Shown here: positions 43,574 through 52,820 of the stretch, in pieces | Position numbering within the stretch: position 1 is the first letter of the stretch | Layout: every line of letters starts with the position of its first letter | NCBI GenBank assembly: GCA_038531745.1 | Contig: JBCBBJ010000006.1 | Location: 62,001-126,000, forward strand | DNA: 64,000 bases | Reading direction: 5' to 3' | Origin: CALLPQ01 sp038531745 | GTDB lineage: Bacteria > Pseudomonadota > Alphaproteobacteria > Caulobacterales > Parvularculaceae | Notes under the pieces: model-generated | Databases searched by the model: none | What the model saw: the letters and a program-made list of their open reading frames with translations, nothing else | Told to the model about the DNA's origin: nothing | Made by a program: the position numbers and the translations under genes

Positions 43574-45172
43574 ATGAGCAAAGATTTCCGATCTCCCCGG
43601 GGCAAAGGCCCCGGCGGCCCATCAAAACCGGGGCCGCGCAAGCCGTTTGCCAAGACATTTTCCAAGACGTCGGAGAGGCGCGATGACGGCCCGCGCAAGG
43701 GCGACAAAAGGGGCGACAAAAAGGGCAATGGGCCCAGCAACGCGCCGCGTGACGGGCTAGCGGCTGATGATGGGCCCAAGGTATTCTCTGACACGCCGCG
43801 CGGGATCGCCGTTCGCCGCGCCGCCGCTGATCTGTTGGAACTGGTCCGCGGCGGGATGGCGTTTGATGAGGCGCTTTCCCAATGCCGGTCCTATATGGCA
43901 CTGGGCACGGTTGCGACGGAGGGGGCCGGGCCAAAAGACGGCTCTGGTGGCACCGAAAACACTCCTGATTTCGGCCGGGCGGACCGCGGCTTTGCCCGCG
44001 CTATGGCGAGTACGGCCCTGCGTCGGCGGGGCTCGATCGATCATCTCATTGGCCCTTATCTTGATCGGCCCCTGCCAGCAAAGGCAGCGCGGGTGATGGA
44101 TATTTTGCGGGTCAGCGCCGCCCAAACCCTGTTTTTGGAAACACCGCACCACGCGGCGGTCTCCCTTGCCACGGAACTGACAAAGGAGCGGCGCGAGACG
44201 GGCGGGTATGCGGCATTGGTCAATGCCATTGCGCGCAAAGTGGCAAAATCGGGCGGCGATAAACTGGCCGAGTTGCCGGTACGGCTCGATACTCCGGCCT
44301 GGCTTTGGCGCCAGTGGGAGCGCGCCTTTGGCCCGGCCCTGTCGCGAAAGATTGCGGCTGCGCACTGCGCGCCGGCCCCGCTCGACATCACCCTGAAAGA
44401 GGCAAGCACACGCGACCATTGGGCGGAAACGCTGGGGGCGACTGCGCTGATGCCCGTCCATTTTCCCACCAGCTTGCGATTGGCATCGGTCCCGCGTGAC
44501 GTGACCCAATTGCCTGGCTTTGCTGAAGGCGCGTGGTGGGTCCAGGATTTTTCCGCGCATATGCCCGTGGCGAGCCTTGGCCCGATCGCAGGCAAATCGG
44601 TGCTTGATCTGTGCGCGGCGCCGGGCGGCAAAACTTTGCAATTGGCTGCCGCTGGCGCGCGCGTCACCGCCCTCGATCGCCAGGCGGTGCGCATGGCAAA
44701 GGTTGAGGAAAATCTCGCCCGCACAGGTCTGAACGCCCAGCGCGTGGTTGCCGATGCCTTCGACTTTGCCCCGCAAGAGCGTTTTGACATTGTCCTCCTC
44801 GATGCCCCCTGCACCGCAACGGGCACCATCCGGCGACATCCTGATATTCCCTGGTCAAAGTCGGCGGACGATGTTGCTTCCATGGCCCGGGTCCAGCAGC
44901 GACTGATTGACCACGCCCTTGGCCTCCTCAACCCCGGTGGCACACTGGTCTATTCCACATGCTCGCTTCAGGCAGCAGAGGGCGAAGATCAAATGCAATC
45001 TGCGCTAACGCGTCACCCGCAAATAAAGCGTCAACCCATTGATAAAGAAGCATTTAGTGAAGCTCTAAAGGAAGGGATCAATCGTCATGGGGAAATCAGG
45101 CTGCTGCCCCATATGCTATCGTCGGCGGGCGGTGTTGATGGTTTTTTCTGTGCCCATTTGGGGCAGGCGTAA
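43574..45172 (+). CDS. rsmB: 16S rRNA m5C967 methyltransferase
   Basis: 532 residues. The first 60 residues are a Lys/Arg/Gly-rich extension, then a NusB-like RNA-binding domain (ILRVSAAQTLFLETPHHAAV). The SAM motif is LDLCAAPGGKT (about 344-354). The two catalytic cysteines are Cys413 in DAPCTATG and Cys463 in YSTCSLQ. RsmB methylates C967 of 16S rRNA (E. coli numbering). The basic N-terminal extension is longer than in the E. coli enzyme. Confidence 0.92.
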   Translation: MSKDFRSPRGKGPGGPSKPGPRKPFAKTFSKTSERRDDGPRKGDKRGDKKGNGPSNAPRDGLAADDGPKVFSDTPRGIAVRRAAADLLELVRGGMAFDEALSQCRSYMALGTVATEGAGPKDGSGGTENTPDFGRADRGFARAMASTALRRRGSIDHLIGPYLDRPLPAKAARVMDILRVSAAQTLFLETPHHAAVSLATELTKERRETGGYAALVNAIARKVAKSGGDKLAELPVRLDTPAWLWRQWERAFGPALSRKIAAAHCAPAPLDITLKEASTRDHWAETLGATALMPVHFPTSLRLASVPRDVTQLPGFAEGAWWVQDFSAHMPVASLGPIAGKSVLDLCAAPGGKTLQLAAAGARVTALDRQAVRMAKVEENLARTGLNAQRVVADAFDFAPQERFDIVLLDAPCTATGTIRRHPDIPWSKSADDVASMARVQQRLIDHALGLLNPGGTLVYSTCSLQAAEGEDQMQSALTRHPQIKRQPIDKEAFSEALKEGINRHGEIRLLPHMLSSAGGVDGFFCAHLGQA

Positions 45173-45401
45173 AAGCGCTTGAAAAACCGCTGAAAACCAC
45201 AATATCCTAAGGCGGAATTAGGATATCCGCCGCAAACCCTATGCGCGTTGTATGGCGACCACCCGCTCGGTATTCCAATCAACTGAGCAAAACGACAGTT
45301 CACGGTTGGCGGATCAGGCTTAACAGAATGAGGGCAGGCGTTTCTCCCTCATCATCTCTCCTGCCAGTTGGCAGGGTACAGAAGGAAAAGGGAGACATTT
45401 T
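45173..45401 (+). promoter_or_regulatory. Leader of the Bax-inhibitor gene with alternative hairpins
   Basis: At 45202-45231 two hairpins share bases: ATATCCTAA pairs with TTAGGATAT, or GGCGGA pairs with TCCGCC; they cannot form together. A second hairpin, CCTGCCA with TGGCAGG (45360-45375), lies just before the Shine-Dalgarno GGAAAAGGGAG. Neither is followed by a T-run on the plus strand. Function is unproven. Confidence 0.45.
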
Positions 45402-46124
45402 ATGAACGATATGCGTAACGGAACGCTCACGGGCTCGCAGGGCCGCGCAGTTGATGAGGGTTTGCGCCAGTTTATGCTGGGCGTTTACAATTATATGGCG
45501 CTCGGCGTTGGCCTCTCCGGCCTCTTTGCGCTGTTTCTGGCCAATAATCAGCAATTGATCATGGCGATGGCCACCACCCCCCTGCGCTGGCTGCCCTTCG
45601 TAGCGATTTTGGGTATCGGGTTTATCGGCCCGAAAATCATCTTTTCCGGGTCAAAAGTTGCCGCACACGGCGTGTTCTGGGCCTATGCTGCGGCCTGGGG
45701 GTTCCTGGTCGCACCGGCGCTCTATTTTCTGAATGCTGCCGGCGATGCCAATATAATTTACAGAGCGTTCTTTATCACGGCGACGGTTTTCGCTGGCACC
45801 AGCCTGTTTGGCTACACGACCAAGCGCAACCTCATGGGGCTCGGCCAGTTTTTGTTCATGGCCTGTCTCGGCATTTTGGTGGCGATCATTGCAAACGCCC
45901 TGATCTTCCAGAGCAGCATGTTTAGCCTGATCACATCGTGCGTCACGGTACTGATCTTCTCAGCCGTCACGGCTTATGAAACGCAAATGATCAAGAACCT
46001 TTATGAAGAGGGCAATGCCATGAATGAGCGGACTTCAATCATGGGTGCGTTCATGCTGTATGGATCATTCGCAACGCTTTTCATCCACATCCTGAATATT
46101 CTTGGCCTCACCCGCGGCGAGTAA
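45402..46124 (+). CDS. Bax inhibitor-1 family membrane protein
   Basis: 240 residues with seven hydrophobic helices. The family pattern is seen in FMLGVYNYMALGVGLSGLFA, AATATVFAGTSLFGYTTKR-like helix 4 (ITATVFAGTSLFGYTTKRNL), and TAYETQMIKNLYEEGN near the end, where the Asp/Glu pair of the calcium-leak pore lies. Bacterial members (YccA, YbhL) are linked to FtsH and membrane homeostasis. A clear terminator follows. Confidence 0.92.
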   Translation: MNDMRNGTLTGSQGRAVDEGLRQFMLGVYNYMALGVGLSGLFALFLANNQQLIMAMATTPLRWLPFVAILGIGFIGPKIIFSGSKVAAHGVFWAYAAAWGFLVAPALYFLNAAGDANIIYRAFFITATVFAGTSLFGYTTKRNLMGLGQFLFMACLGILVAIIANALIFQSSMFSLITSCVTVLIFSAVTAYETQMIKNLYEEGNAMNERTSIMGAFMLYGSFATLFIHILNILGLTRGE

Positions 46125-46140
46125 TCAAACCCGAAACGCA

Positions 46141-46172
46141 AAACCCTCGAAGCTCGGCTTCGGGGGTTTTGT
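46141..46172 (+). terminator. Rho-independent terminator
   Basis: AAACCCTCGAAG pairs with CTTCGGGGGTTT across a four-base loop and runs into TTTTG, 17 bases after the Bax-inhibitor gene stop. Confidence 0.8.
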
Positions 46173-46303
46173 TATGTGTGATGATAGGGGGAACGCGCGC
46201 TATGCGAGTAAGGACCAAATGGGCCGCACCGAAAGGGTCAACCATTTTTTGCTCGTATACTGACCAGACGACTGCTCTTTAACGAAAGTCTTTTCTTTTT
46301 CCG

Positions 46304-47581
46304 ATGATCTCTGCCCATTCCTCCCTCTCCCACGCTGGCGCACGCGATTGCTTTGACATGCCCATCAGCGGGGCCGATGCCGCCGCGGCCAAGGCTTACG
46401 ATCATTATGTTTTTGAGTTCCTGAGCTATGGCCCGGAATTGCGCAAGCTGTTTGATATGGCTGACGCCTATCCGCAATGCGCGCTTGCCAATGCCCATGC
46501 GGCAACCTTGCATTTGGCGTTTGAAGGGGCCGAGGGCTGGACGAATGCCGCGCCCTATTTGCGCCATATGCGCGCCGCGCGCCACCATCAGATTACGGAG
46601 CGAGAGGCGCTTTATTGCGACATGGTTGAGGCCTGGGCGCGCCGTGACTTTCACCTCGCGCTTGATATCGTTGATCAGTTGACCGTGCGCTGGCCCGCTG
46701 ACCTCTGTGCCATCAAATGGGGTCAGTACCACGCGTTTAATCTGGGCGACCAGGCGGCATTGTTGCGGTTCGGCCAACGCGCCCGTATTGCCCATGAGAA
46801 CACACCCTACGCCCACGGACTAATAGCGTTCGCTCTGGAACAGGACCATCAGTTGCAGGCAGCCGAAGACGAGGGCAAACGCGCGGTAGAAATTGCCATT
46901 GACGATGCCTGGGCCCACCACGCCGTTGCCCATGTGTTTGAGACCCGCCAGAAAGTGCGCGAAGGCCTGCGCTGGATGGATCATTGCGCCCACACCTGGG
47001 AGGGTAAAGGCGTTTTCATCCGCGATCATAATTGGTGGCACACGGCGCTTTTTCATCTAGGTAATGATGATCAGGCCAGTGCGCTGGAGGTTTTTGATAC
47101 CCGGTTGTGGGGCAACTGGCCAGAATTTCCGCAAGAGCAAATTGGGGCGATCTCCCTCCTCTGGCGCCTGGAGATCCTTGGCGGTAAGCCGGGCACACGC
47201 TGGTCGCCAATTGTTGATCAGGTTCGGGCCCGCGCCGGCGAGCATATTCTACCGTTCCATGATTTGCATTATGTCTATGCGTTGGCCCGGGCCGGGGCGC
47301 CCGGCGAGGCGGAGGCATTTCTCGATAGCCTTAACCGGTATGCGGACGAACAAACAGGTCCGGCCGCGCAAATCTGGCAAGGGGTTTGCGCGCCGCTGGC
47401 CCGCGGTGTTGCGCGTTTTGCCCAGGAAAACTTTAGCGAAGCCGTAACCCTGATGCGCCCGGCGCTTGCCAATGTGCAATCGATTGGCGGCAGTCATGCC
47501 CAACGCCAGGTCTTTTTTGACACTTATGAATATGCCCGTTCCCGCCTATCCGGGCGTCGCCACGCCGGGGCAACCGCCTAG
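46304..47581 (+). CDS. Tetratricopeptide-repeat protein 38 family protein
   Basis: 425 residues, soluble. TTC38-like features are the helical repeats and the motifs IAFALEQDHQLQAAEDEGK, WAHHAVAHVFETRQKVREG, FIRDHNWWHTALFHLG and PFHDLHYVYALARAG, with recurring His and Trp. Function is unknown in bacteria. No good Shine-Dalgarno precedes the ATG at 46304, and ATG 46358 is an alternative. The gene is transcribed away from the terminator after the Bax-inhibitor gene. Confidence 0.85.
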   Translation: MISAHSSLSHAGARDCFDMPISGADAAAAKAYDHYVFEFLSYGPELRKLFDMADAYPQCALANAHAATLHLAFEGAEGWTNAAPYLRHMRAARHHQITEREALYCDMVEAWARRDFHLALDIVDQLTVRWPADLCAIKWGQYHAFNLGDQAALLRFGQRARIAHENTPYAHGLIAFALEQDHQLQAAEDEGKRAVEIAIDDAWAHHAVAHVFETRQKVREGLRWMDHCAHTWEGKGVFIRDHNWWHTALFHLGNDDQASALEVFDTRLWGNWPEFPQEQIGAISLLWRLEILGGKPGTRWSPIVDQVRARAGEHILPFHDLHYVYALARAGAPGEAEAFLDSLNRYADEQTGPAAQIWQGVCAPLARGVARFAQENFSEAVTLMRPALANVQSIGGSHAQRQVFFDTYEYARSRLSGRRHAGATA

Positions 47582-47625
47582 CGCTGTGACAATTATAGGG
47601 TGTGATTATCCGCAAACTGATAGTC

Positions 47626-48024
47626 TTAGGGCGCCAGACGCAGGCGTTGCTTGTCAAAAACGCGCAGCACTGATTTTAACTCATGCCCGCGGCGCAAATT
47701 CGCGCCATTTGCCGCCTGCACCAGCCACGCCCCCTGGCGCCGGGCCAGTTTAGGGCGTTTTTCAATCCGATAGAGCGGTGCCTCCGACGCGCGGCGAAAG
47801 ACACTGAAGACCGCCGCATCGCCGAGCGTATCAATGGCGTAATCACGCCACTCCCCAGCCGCAACAAATTGCCCGTAAAGATTCAAAATCACACTCAGTT
47901 CCGCGCGGGTAAAACACACCGGCTCAGTTGCCTTGCGCGCATGCGCAGGCTTATGCGCGTGACCCTCTGGCCCGGTACTGACCAGTTTTAAGGGCGCGGG
48001 GGCGGGTGAACCTGAATTCTTCAT
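47626..48024 (-). CDS. DUF2794 protein
   Basis: 132 residues. The family core is clear: FTRAELSVILNLYGQFVAAG then EWRDYAIDTLGDAAVFSVFR, RIEKRPKLARRQGAW and RGHELKSVLRVFDK. DUF2794 is restricted to Alphaproteobacteria and uncharacterised. The length from ATG 48024 fits the family; a TTG at 48117 would add 31 atypical residues. GGAG touches the ATG, so start choice is not firm. Confidence 0.87.
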   Translation of the reverse strand: MKNSGSPAPAPLKLVSTGPEGHAHKPAHARKATEPVCFTRAELSVILNLYGQFVAAGEWRDYAIDTLGDAAVFSVFRRASEAPLYRIEKRPKLARRQGAWLVQAANGANLRRGHELKSVLRVFDKQRLRLAP

Positions 48025-48348
48025 CTCCAACAGTGTTGACAACAAGCGGCATTGAGGCAACCCCCTTTTTGGACCTTTTGGTGCGCCCACCGCTCGCAAT
48101 TGTGTGAATGATTTCAATATATTGACAAATTGTACCCGCGATGGCGCCCCAATTGATTTCTATATGTTGATTATCGAGTGGTGGGTTGATGTTCCGGTTT
48201 TTATCGCCCCCCAGCCGCCGGGAATATGCCTGCCACTCGAGCCTTTTTTCCCTAATTCGGGCCATGCACAACGCCGCAGCCCATCGGGCGAATGGCGGAT
48301 GATCACTGGCATTGACCGTGCCCCCCATTGCCATAAGAGGGGAGCACT

Positions 48349-49284
48349 ATGGCGGCGCTCCTCATTTCTTTTCCGTTTTTTGCGATCATTCTTGCCGGCT
48401 TTTGTGCAGGCCGCTTTGGCCTGTTTGGCGCGAGTGATGTGGTGACGTTGAACAAATATGTTTTCAACATTTCCATGCCAACGGCGCTGTTTGGCTTAAT
48501 GGCACTCACCCGAATTGATGTATTTCCGGGTTTGGCCTATCTCCTTGTTTATCTGTGTGCGGCTTTAATCACCATGTTTGCGGCCTATGGCATGGCGAGA
48601 CGTTTTTTCGCCCTGCCGCGTCCCGACGCGGGGGTTCATGCGTTTGCCACAACGTTAGGTAATGCGGTTTTCCTCGGCCTGCCGGTGGCGCAATCGATTG
48701 AGGGGTGGGGCCCGCCCTATGTGATCTTGATGCTGACCGAAGGGGTTGTTGTGCTGACGCTTGGCTCGATTCTAATTGCCGGGCGCGTTGACGAGGCCAA
48801 GACCGGCTTGCGCGGCGATTTACGCTCGCTGTTATCACGGCCGGCCCGCAACCCCCTGATTATTGCCATTGTGAGCGGCCTTTTATTCAGCCTTTTACCG
48901 CTGGAGATTGCGCCAGTAATCAGAAGGCTGATCACCCTTGTGGGGGCCACCGCCGGGCCCGTTGCACTGTTTTCCCTTGGCCTGTTTCTGGCGACGGTGC
49001 CCATGGCGCTGCGCGCGCTTATATCCCTGCCGACCCTGCATATTCTGCTGTTTAAGTTGGGGTTGCTCCCCGTCCTCGCCTTTATCGGCTTACAGATTGC
49101 CGGGATCACGAACCCGAATTATGTGGGGCCGATGATGCTGTTTACGCTCTTGCCCAGCGGGGTTGTTGTCTATTTATCGGCGAGCGCGCGGGGGCGTTAT
49201 ATAAGCGAGGCGACAACGGCCATTGGCATGACGACCCTCGCCTCACTTCTCACCATCAGCGCCGTTCTCTATCTTTTCCAATAA
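48349..49284 (+). CDS. Auxin-efflux-carrier (AEC) family transporter
   Basis: 311 residues with about ten membrane helices in two five-helix halves around a central loop (residues 145-170). The family motif FNISMPTALFGLMALTR in helix 2 and TLGNAVFLGLPVAQSIEG in helix 4 fit bacterial AEC carriers, which export small organic acids such as malate. Substrate is not predictable. AGGGGAGCACT precedes the ATG at 48349. Confidence 0.88.
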   Translation: MAALLISFPFFAIILAGFCAGRFGLFGASDVVTLNKYVFNISMPTALFGLMALTRIDVFPGLAYLLVYLCAALITMFAAYGMARRFFALPRPDAGVHAFATTLGNAVFLGLPVAQSIEGWGPPYVILMLTEGVVVLTLGSILIAGRVDEAKTGLRGDLRSLLSRPARNPLIIAIVSGLLFSLLPLEIAPVIRRLITLVGATAGPVALFSLGLFLATVPMALRALISLPTLHILLFKLGLLPVLAFIGLQIAGITNPNYVGPMMLFTLLPSGVVVYLSASARGRYISEATTAIGMTTLASLLTISAVLYLFQ

Positions 49285-49356
49285 AAAGAAGCACCGGCAC
49301 TTGCCGGGGCTGAAGGGTCTGGAGGGAGGGTAGTCAAGGCAATTTACGTGTTACTC

Positions 49357-49842
49357 TTAAAGCGTGGCGGCGCTCCACAATTTGGAATAGGCCTCGCAAT
49401 GGATCAGGATCGATTCGTAATCACTCACATCAATGGTCGAAGGCACAAGGTAAACCTGGCCGCCCTTATGGCTGGTGAGCGGGGCGATCAAGATGGCGCC
49501 TTCTGTGGCGTTCCGGCCATTGACAGCATCGACGGATTTTGTGGAGAGAAAGATTTTCAGGTCAGGGGCTTTCTTCGTTTTGAAATCATCTGACAATTCA
49601 ATGAAGGTCTGCCCGTCTTTTTCATAGATGGACCAGTCACCACTGACCCGAAACGATTTTTTGGTCCACACACCGGAGGCTAGTGTTGTTGGGCCCGCAA
49701 CCTCTGTAGCGGCGGCGGCGCTGGCAATTGTTGTATTGGCAAAGCTTGTGCTGGCGAAAGCGGGTGCGCTCATCATGGTAACAGTGCTCACGAGAGCGGC
49801 GGTTACAAGGGCGGCGGCGGATTGTTTCATGGATCGGGTCAT
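49357..49842 (-). CDS. Exported DM13-domain protein
   Basis: 161 residues. A signal peptide (residues 1-28, ending AFASTSFA) is followed by a DM13 domain: SGDWSIYEKDGQTFIELSDD then LKIFLSTKSV and SDYESILIHCEAYSKLWSAA, with the single conserved cysteine in HCEAYSKLW. DM13 domains are proposed redox or electron-transfer modules with a reactive cysteine. GAGGAG precedes the ATG at 49842. It is a single gene beside iterons and a repeat. Confidence 0.88.
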   Translation of the reverse strand: MTRSMKQSAAALVTAALVSTVTMMSAPAFASTSFANTTIASAAAATEVAGPTTLASGVWTKKSFRVSGDWSIYEKDGQTFIELSDDFKTKKAPDLKIFLSTKSVDAVNGRNATEGAILIAPLTSHKGGQVYLVPSTIDVSDYESILIHCEAYSKLWSAATL

Positions 49843-49989
49843 TATTTTTCTCCTCAATGGGGCGGCGCGGATTTCAGTATCCACGGTGCCGCCTGATGAC
49901 AAAGAGGTAGGTGGTGATCGGCTCACATTCAAATCACCCTCGCGCGATGGCAATGACGTGTGTGTGAGCGGTCTGTGAGGCGGGCCCCA

Positions 49990-50031
49990 GGCCTATAATC
50001 ATTGGCCTATAATCACTGACCTGTAATCATG
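49990..50031 (+). repeat. Three tandem 14-bp iterons
   Basis: GGCCTATAATCATT, GGCCTATAATCACT and GACCTGTAATCATG follow each other without gaps. The 14-bp period places successive copies on different faces of the helix. Each of the first two contains TATAAT. It may be a regulatory array or a short tandem duplication. Confidence 0.75.
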
Positions 50032-50055
50032 GGCGACACTTCCTTCGCCACGCCT

Positions 50056-50165
50056 GCCCGTGGCTTGACCGCAGGGTCCACGACGGTGCTCGAAGGCAAT
50101 CTATTGATAGCCCTCAGTAGGCAGATTATCCTGAACTACGCTATCAAGTCGGGAGGAGGCGATTG
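50056..50165 (+). repeat. Paired-palindrome dispersed repeat, copy 3 (degenerate)
   Basis: TGCCCGTGGCTTGACCGCAG and the right end TATCAAGTCGGGAGG correspond to the two palindromes of copies 1 and 2 but with broken stems. The core AAGGCAATCTATTGATAGCC aligns with the core of the inverted copy 2. It is an older or decaying copy. Confidence 0.65.
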
Positions 50166-50188
50166 CTTTCCCCCTGACGACGCCAGCC

Positions 50189-51493
50189 CTAATCCTCAAA
50201 CGGATCGCGCATCAAAATAACATCATCACGCTCCGGGCTGGTGGAGACAAGCGCCACCGGCGTCTCGATCAATTCCTCAATCCGGCGCACATATTTCACC
50301 GCTTCAGCGGGCAGATCAGCCCAGGACCGTGCTTTTTCGGTTGAGCCCTGCCAACCGGGAAGCGTCTCATAGACGGGCCGGGCCGCCGCCTGTGCATCCA
50401 TCCCGGCGGGCAGATAGTCATAATACTGACCATCAATCTGGTAGCCAGTACACACCTGCAAGCTGTCAAACCCGTCGAGCACATCAAGTTTCGTGAGCGC
50501 AATACCCCTGACGCCGGAAATTTTCAATGACTGGCGGACCAAGGCTGCATCAAACCAGCCACACCGCCGTTGGCGACCGGTGACTGTGCCAAATTCGTGG
50601 CCACGCTCACCCAGACGTTGGCCGAGCGCGTCGGAGAGTTCGGTGGGAAAAGGCCCCTCCCCCACCCGCGTTGTGTAGGCTTTGACGATACCCAGCACAT
50701 AATCTACCGCATGCGGACCAAGGCCACTACCGGCCGCCGCCTGCCCCGACACCGTGTTTGATGAGGTGACAAAAGGATAGGTGCCATGGTCAACATCAAG
50801 CAGCACCCCTTGCGCCCCCTCAAACAGAATCCGTTTGCCGCGTTTTCGCAAAGCTTGTAGTTCGCGCCAGGCTGGCTTCATGAAGGGTAACAGCTTATCG
50901 GCACAATCATTCAGTACCGGGAGCACATCATCAACATTGAGCATGGGCGCATCATAGCCGCGGCGTAACGCGTTATGATGCACCAGCAGGTTTTCAATCT
51001 TTTGCGCCAGCGTGCCCGGGGACGCCAGATCAACCATTCGGATGGCGCGGCGCCCGGCCTTATCCTCATAGGCGGGGCCAATCCCGCGTTTTGTTGTGCC
51101 AATCCGAACCCCGCCTTTGCGCCGGGCGCTGGCCCCTTCGCGCAGGGCGTCAAGTTCCTGATGGACCGGCAAGATAAGGCAGGCATTGTCCGCGATGATC
51201 AGGCTATCGGGCGTTACGCTGACGCCCTGGTGCTGAACCCGCTCAATTTCTGTCAGGAGCGCAACCGGATCAACCACGACACCATTGCCGATGATGCCAA
51301 GCTTGTTGGGGCGTACGACCCCACTGGGTAATAAGGATAGTTTGTATACGGTGCCATCAATCACCAGCGTGTGGCCGGCATTGTGCCCACCCTGAAACCG
51401 CACAACAACATCGGCCCGAGCACTGAGCCAATCGACAATTTTGCCTTTGCCTTCGTCACCCCATTGGGCACCAATCACGGCAACGTCAGCCAT
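50189..51493 (-). CDS. purA: Adenylosuccinate synthetase
   Basis: 434 residues. GTP-binding loop QWGDEGKGKIVDWLS, GGHNAGHT and the signature GIGPAYEDKAGRRAIR are all present, with the C-terminal KLDVLDGF guanine-binding motif. PurA joins IMP and aspartate in the first committed step to AMP. Full length for the family. Confidence 0.97.
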   Translation of the reverse strand: MADVAVIGAQWGDEGKGKIVDWLSARADVVVRFQGGHNAGHTLVIDGTVYKLSLLPSGVVRPNKLGIIGNGVVVDPVALLTEIERVQHQGVSVTPDSLIIADNACLILPVHQELDALREGASARRKGGVRIGTTKRGIGPAYEDKAGRRAIRMVDLASPGTLAQKIENLLVHHNALRRGYDAPMLNVDDVLPVLNDCADKLLPFMKPAWRELQALRKRGKRILFEGAQGVLLDVDHGTYPFVTSSNTVSGQAAAGSGLGPHAVDYVLGIVKAYTTRVGEGPFPTELSDALGQRLGERGHEFGTVTGRQRRCGWFDAALVRQSLKISGVRGIALTKLDVLDGFDSLQVCTGYQIDGQYYDYLPAGMDAQAAARPVYETLPGWQGSTEKARSWADLPAEAVKYVRRIEELIETPVALVSTSPERDDVILMRDPFED

Positions 51494-51708
51494 GGCATTT
51501 TCCCTTCACGCGCAGAACAAGATTTTTTTTCGTCATTGACCGTCGCAGCACATGATGCCTTGCCGGTTCACCAGAGAGAGGTTGGGATGGGCCAAACGCC
51601 CGCGCTGTCAAAGCACAAACGGATGGCGATGTCCCGCAAAAAGGCCACGACTGCCAAAGATTGCACTGACGGATTCAACGCGAGGAAAGACTACGGAATG
51701 CGCCAACG

Positions 51709-52809
51709 TTACCGGGTTGGGGAATGGGCCGCGCCAACCGGCTTGACGATTGGTTGGGCGATCGGCCGGGAGACGGGGCGCGACCATAGCCCATCACGCG
51801 ACGGGGGGAGCGCCGCCGGTGCGCGCAAGCGATGGGGCACAGCCTCGGCACACCCTTTCAACGCCAGCCAGGTTTTTTGACGTTTTGACGTGTAGGCCCG
51901 TTGGTCCCACGCCGCGGCGCCGCGCGCGCGGATAAGCCGCCCGATATCGCGGTAGATATTGCGCGCCGCCGCAATGGCGGCCGCGGCCCGTGTTGGTAAA
52001 AAGGCAATGCCCGCCGTGGCGGAGCGATAATAAAGATCAGCAATATCGAGAATTTCACTGACCGCCCCGGCAAGCGCGGCCCGGTTATCAAGGTCAAGGA
52101 TGCCCTGCGCCGTTGGCTCAACCCCGTGGGCACAAAGATGCGCGGCGGGCAGATAAACGCGGCCGGCCCGTGCGTCATCGGCAACGTCGCGGCAGATATT
52201 GGTCAGTTGAAAGGCAAGGCCAAGATCGCAAGCGCGATCCAGGACGGCATGATCATCGGCGCGCACCCCCATGACAATTGCCATCATGACGCCAACGACA
52301 CCGGCAACCCCGTAGCAATATTCCAGTGTATCATCGAGACTGTCATAGGATTGGCGGGCCACATCCATGGCAAAACCATCAAGGAGATCGAGCGGATATT
52401 GCGCCGGCATTTCATGGGCGCGCGCCACCAGAGAAAAACCATCAAAGGCCGGATGCCCGGTGGGTGTGCCCGCCAGGGCTGCGCGGGTAAAGCGGCGCAA
52501 CGCGTCCAATCTTGCGGCCTGTTCTTCGGCGCTCAGATCAGCATCCGGCGCGTCACCGCCCAGATCCTGCCCGTCAATCACATCATCGCAATGGCGACAC
52601 CAGGCATACAGCATCCGCACATGATCGCGCATGGTTGGCCGGAAAAGCCGCGAGGCAAGCGCAAAGCTTTTCGAGCCCTTGGCGATGGTTTCTTCGCCGT
52701 GGCGCGTTAAAATCTCGGCGGCCAAGAGATCAGTATCCGGCAGATCGCCCATCGGGGGCGCCTGCCCTGACAGTGTGTGTGAAACCGAACCGCGTCTATT
52801 TTCGCCCAT
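51709..52809 (-). CDS. crtB: Phytoene synthase
   Basis: 366 residues. The two aspartate-rich motifs are DDVIDG (after YAWCRHC) and DVADDARAGRVYLP, diagnostic of squalene/phytoene synthases; the FQLTNICRDVADD context favours CrtB. It condenses two geranylgeranyl-diphosphate molecules into phytoene. It starts 11 bases after the crtI stop and is cotranscribed with crtI. An in-frame ATG at 52752 is an alternative start. Confidence 0.93.
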   Translation of the reverse strand: MGENRRGSVSHTLSGQAPPMGDLPDTDLLAAEILTRHGEETIAKGSKSFALASRLFRPTMRDHVRMLYAWCRHCDDVIDGQDLGGDAPDADLSAEEQAARLDALRRFTRAALAGTPTGHPAFDGFSLVARAHEMPAQYPLDLLDGFAMDVARQSYDSLDDTLEYCYGVAGVVGVMMAIVMGVRADDHAVLDRACDLGLAFQLTNICRDVADDARAGRVYLPAAHLCAHGVEPTAQGILDLDNRAALAGAVSEILDIADLYYRSATAGIAFLPTRAAAAIAAARNIYRDIGRLIRARGAAAWDQRAYTSKRQKTWLALKGCAEAVPHRLRAPAALPPSRDGLWSRPVSRPIAQPIVKPVGAAHSPTR

Positions 52810-52820
52810 GGGGCCGAAGA

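Larger units (their letters stand above)
49843..50188. other. Intergenic region with iterons and repeat copy 3
   Basis: 346 bp between the DM13 gene and the end of purA. It contains three 14-bp iterons (49990-50031) and a degenerate copy of the paired-palindrome repeat (50056-50165). No gene is supported. Confidence 0.55.

Noticed and set aside
43757..44943. Long minus-strand ORFs opposite rsmB
   Set aside because: Two overlapping antisense frames (360 and 295 codons) compete with a clearly identified gene; neither shows domain features.
49990..50165. CRISPR-like repeats
   Set aside because: The 14-bp units are gapless and without spacers, and no cas gene is present.
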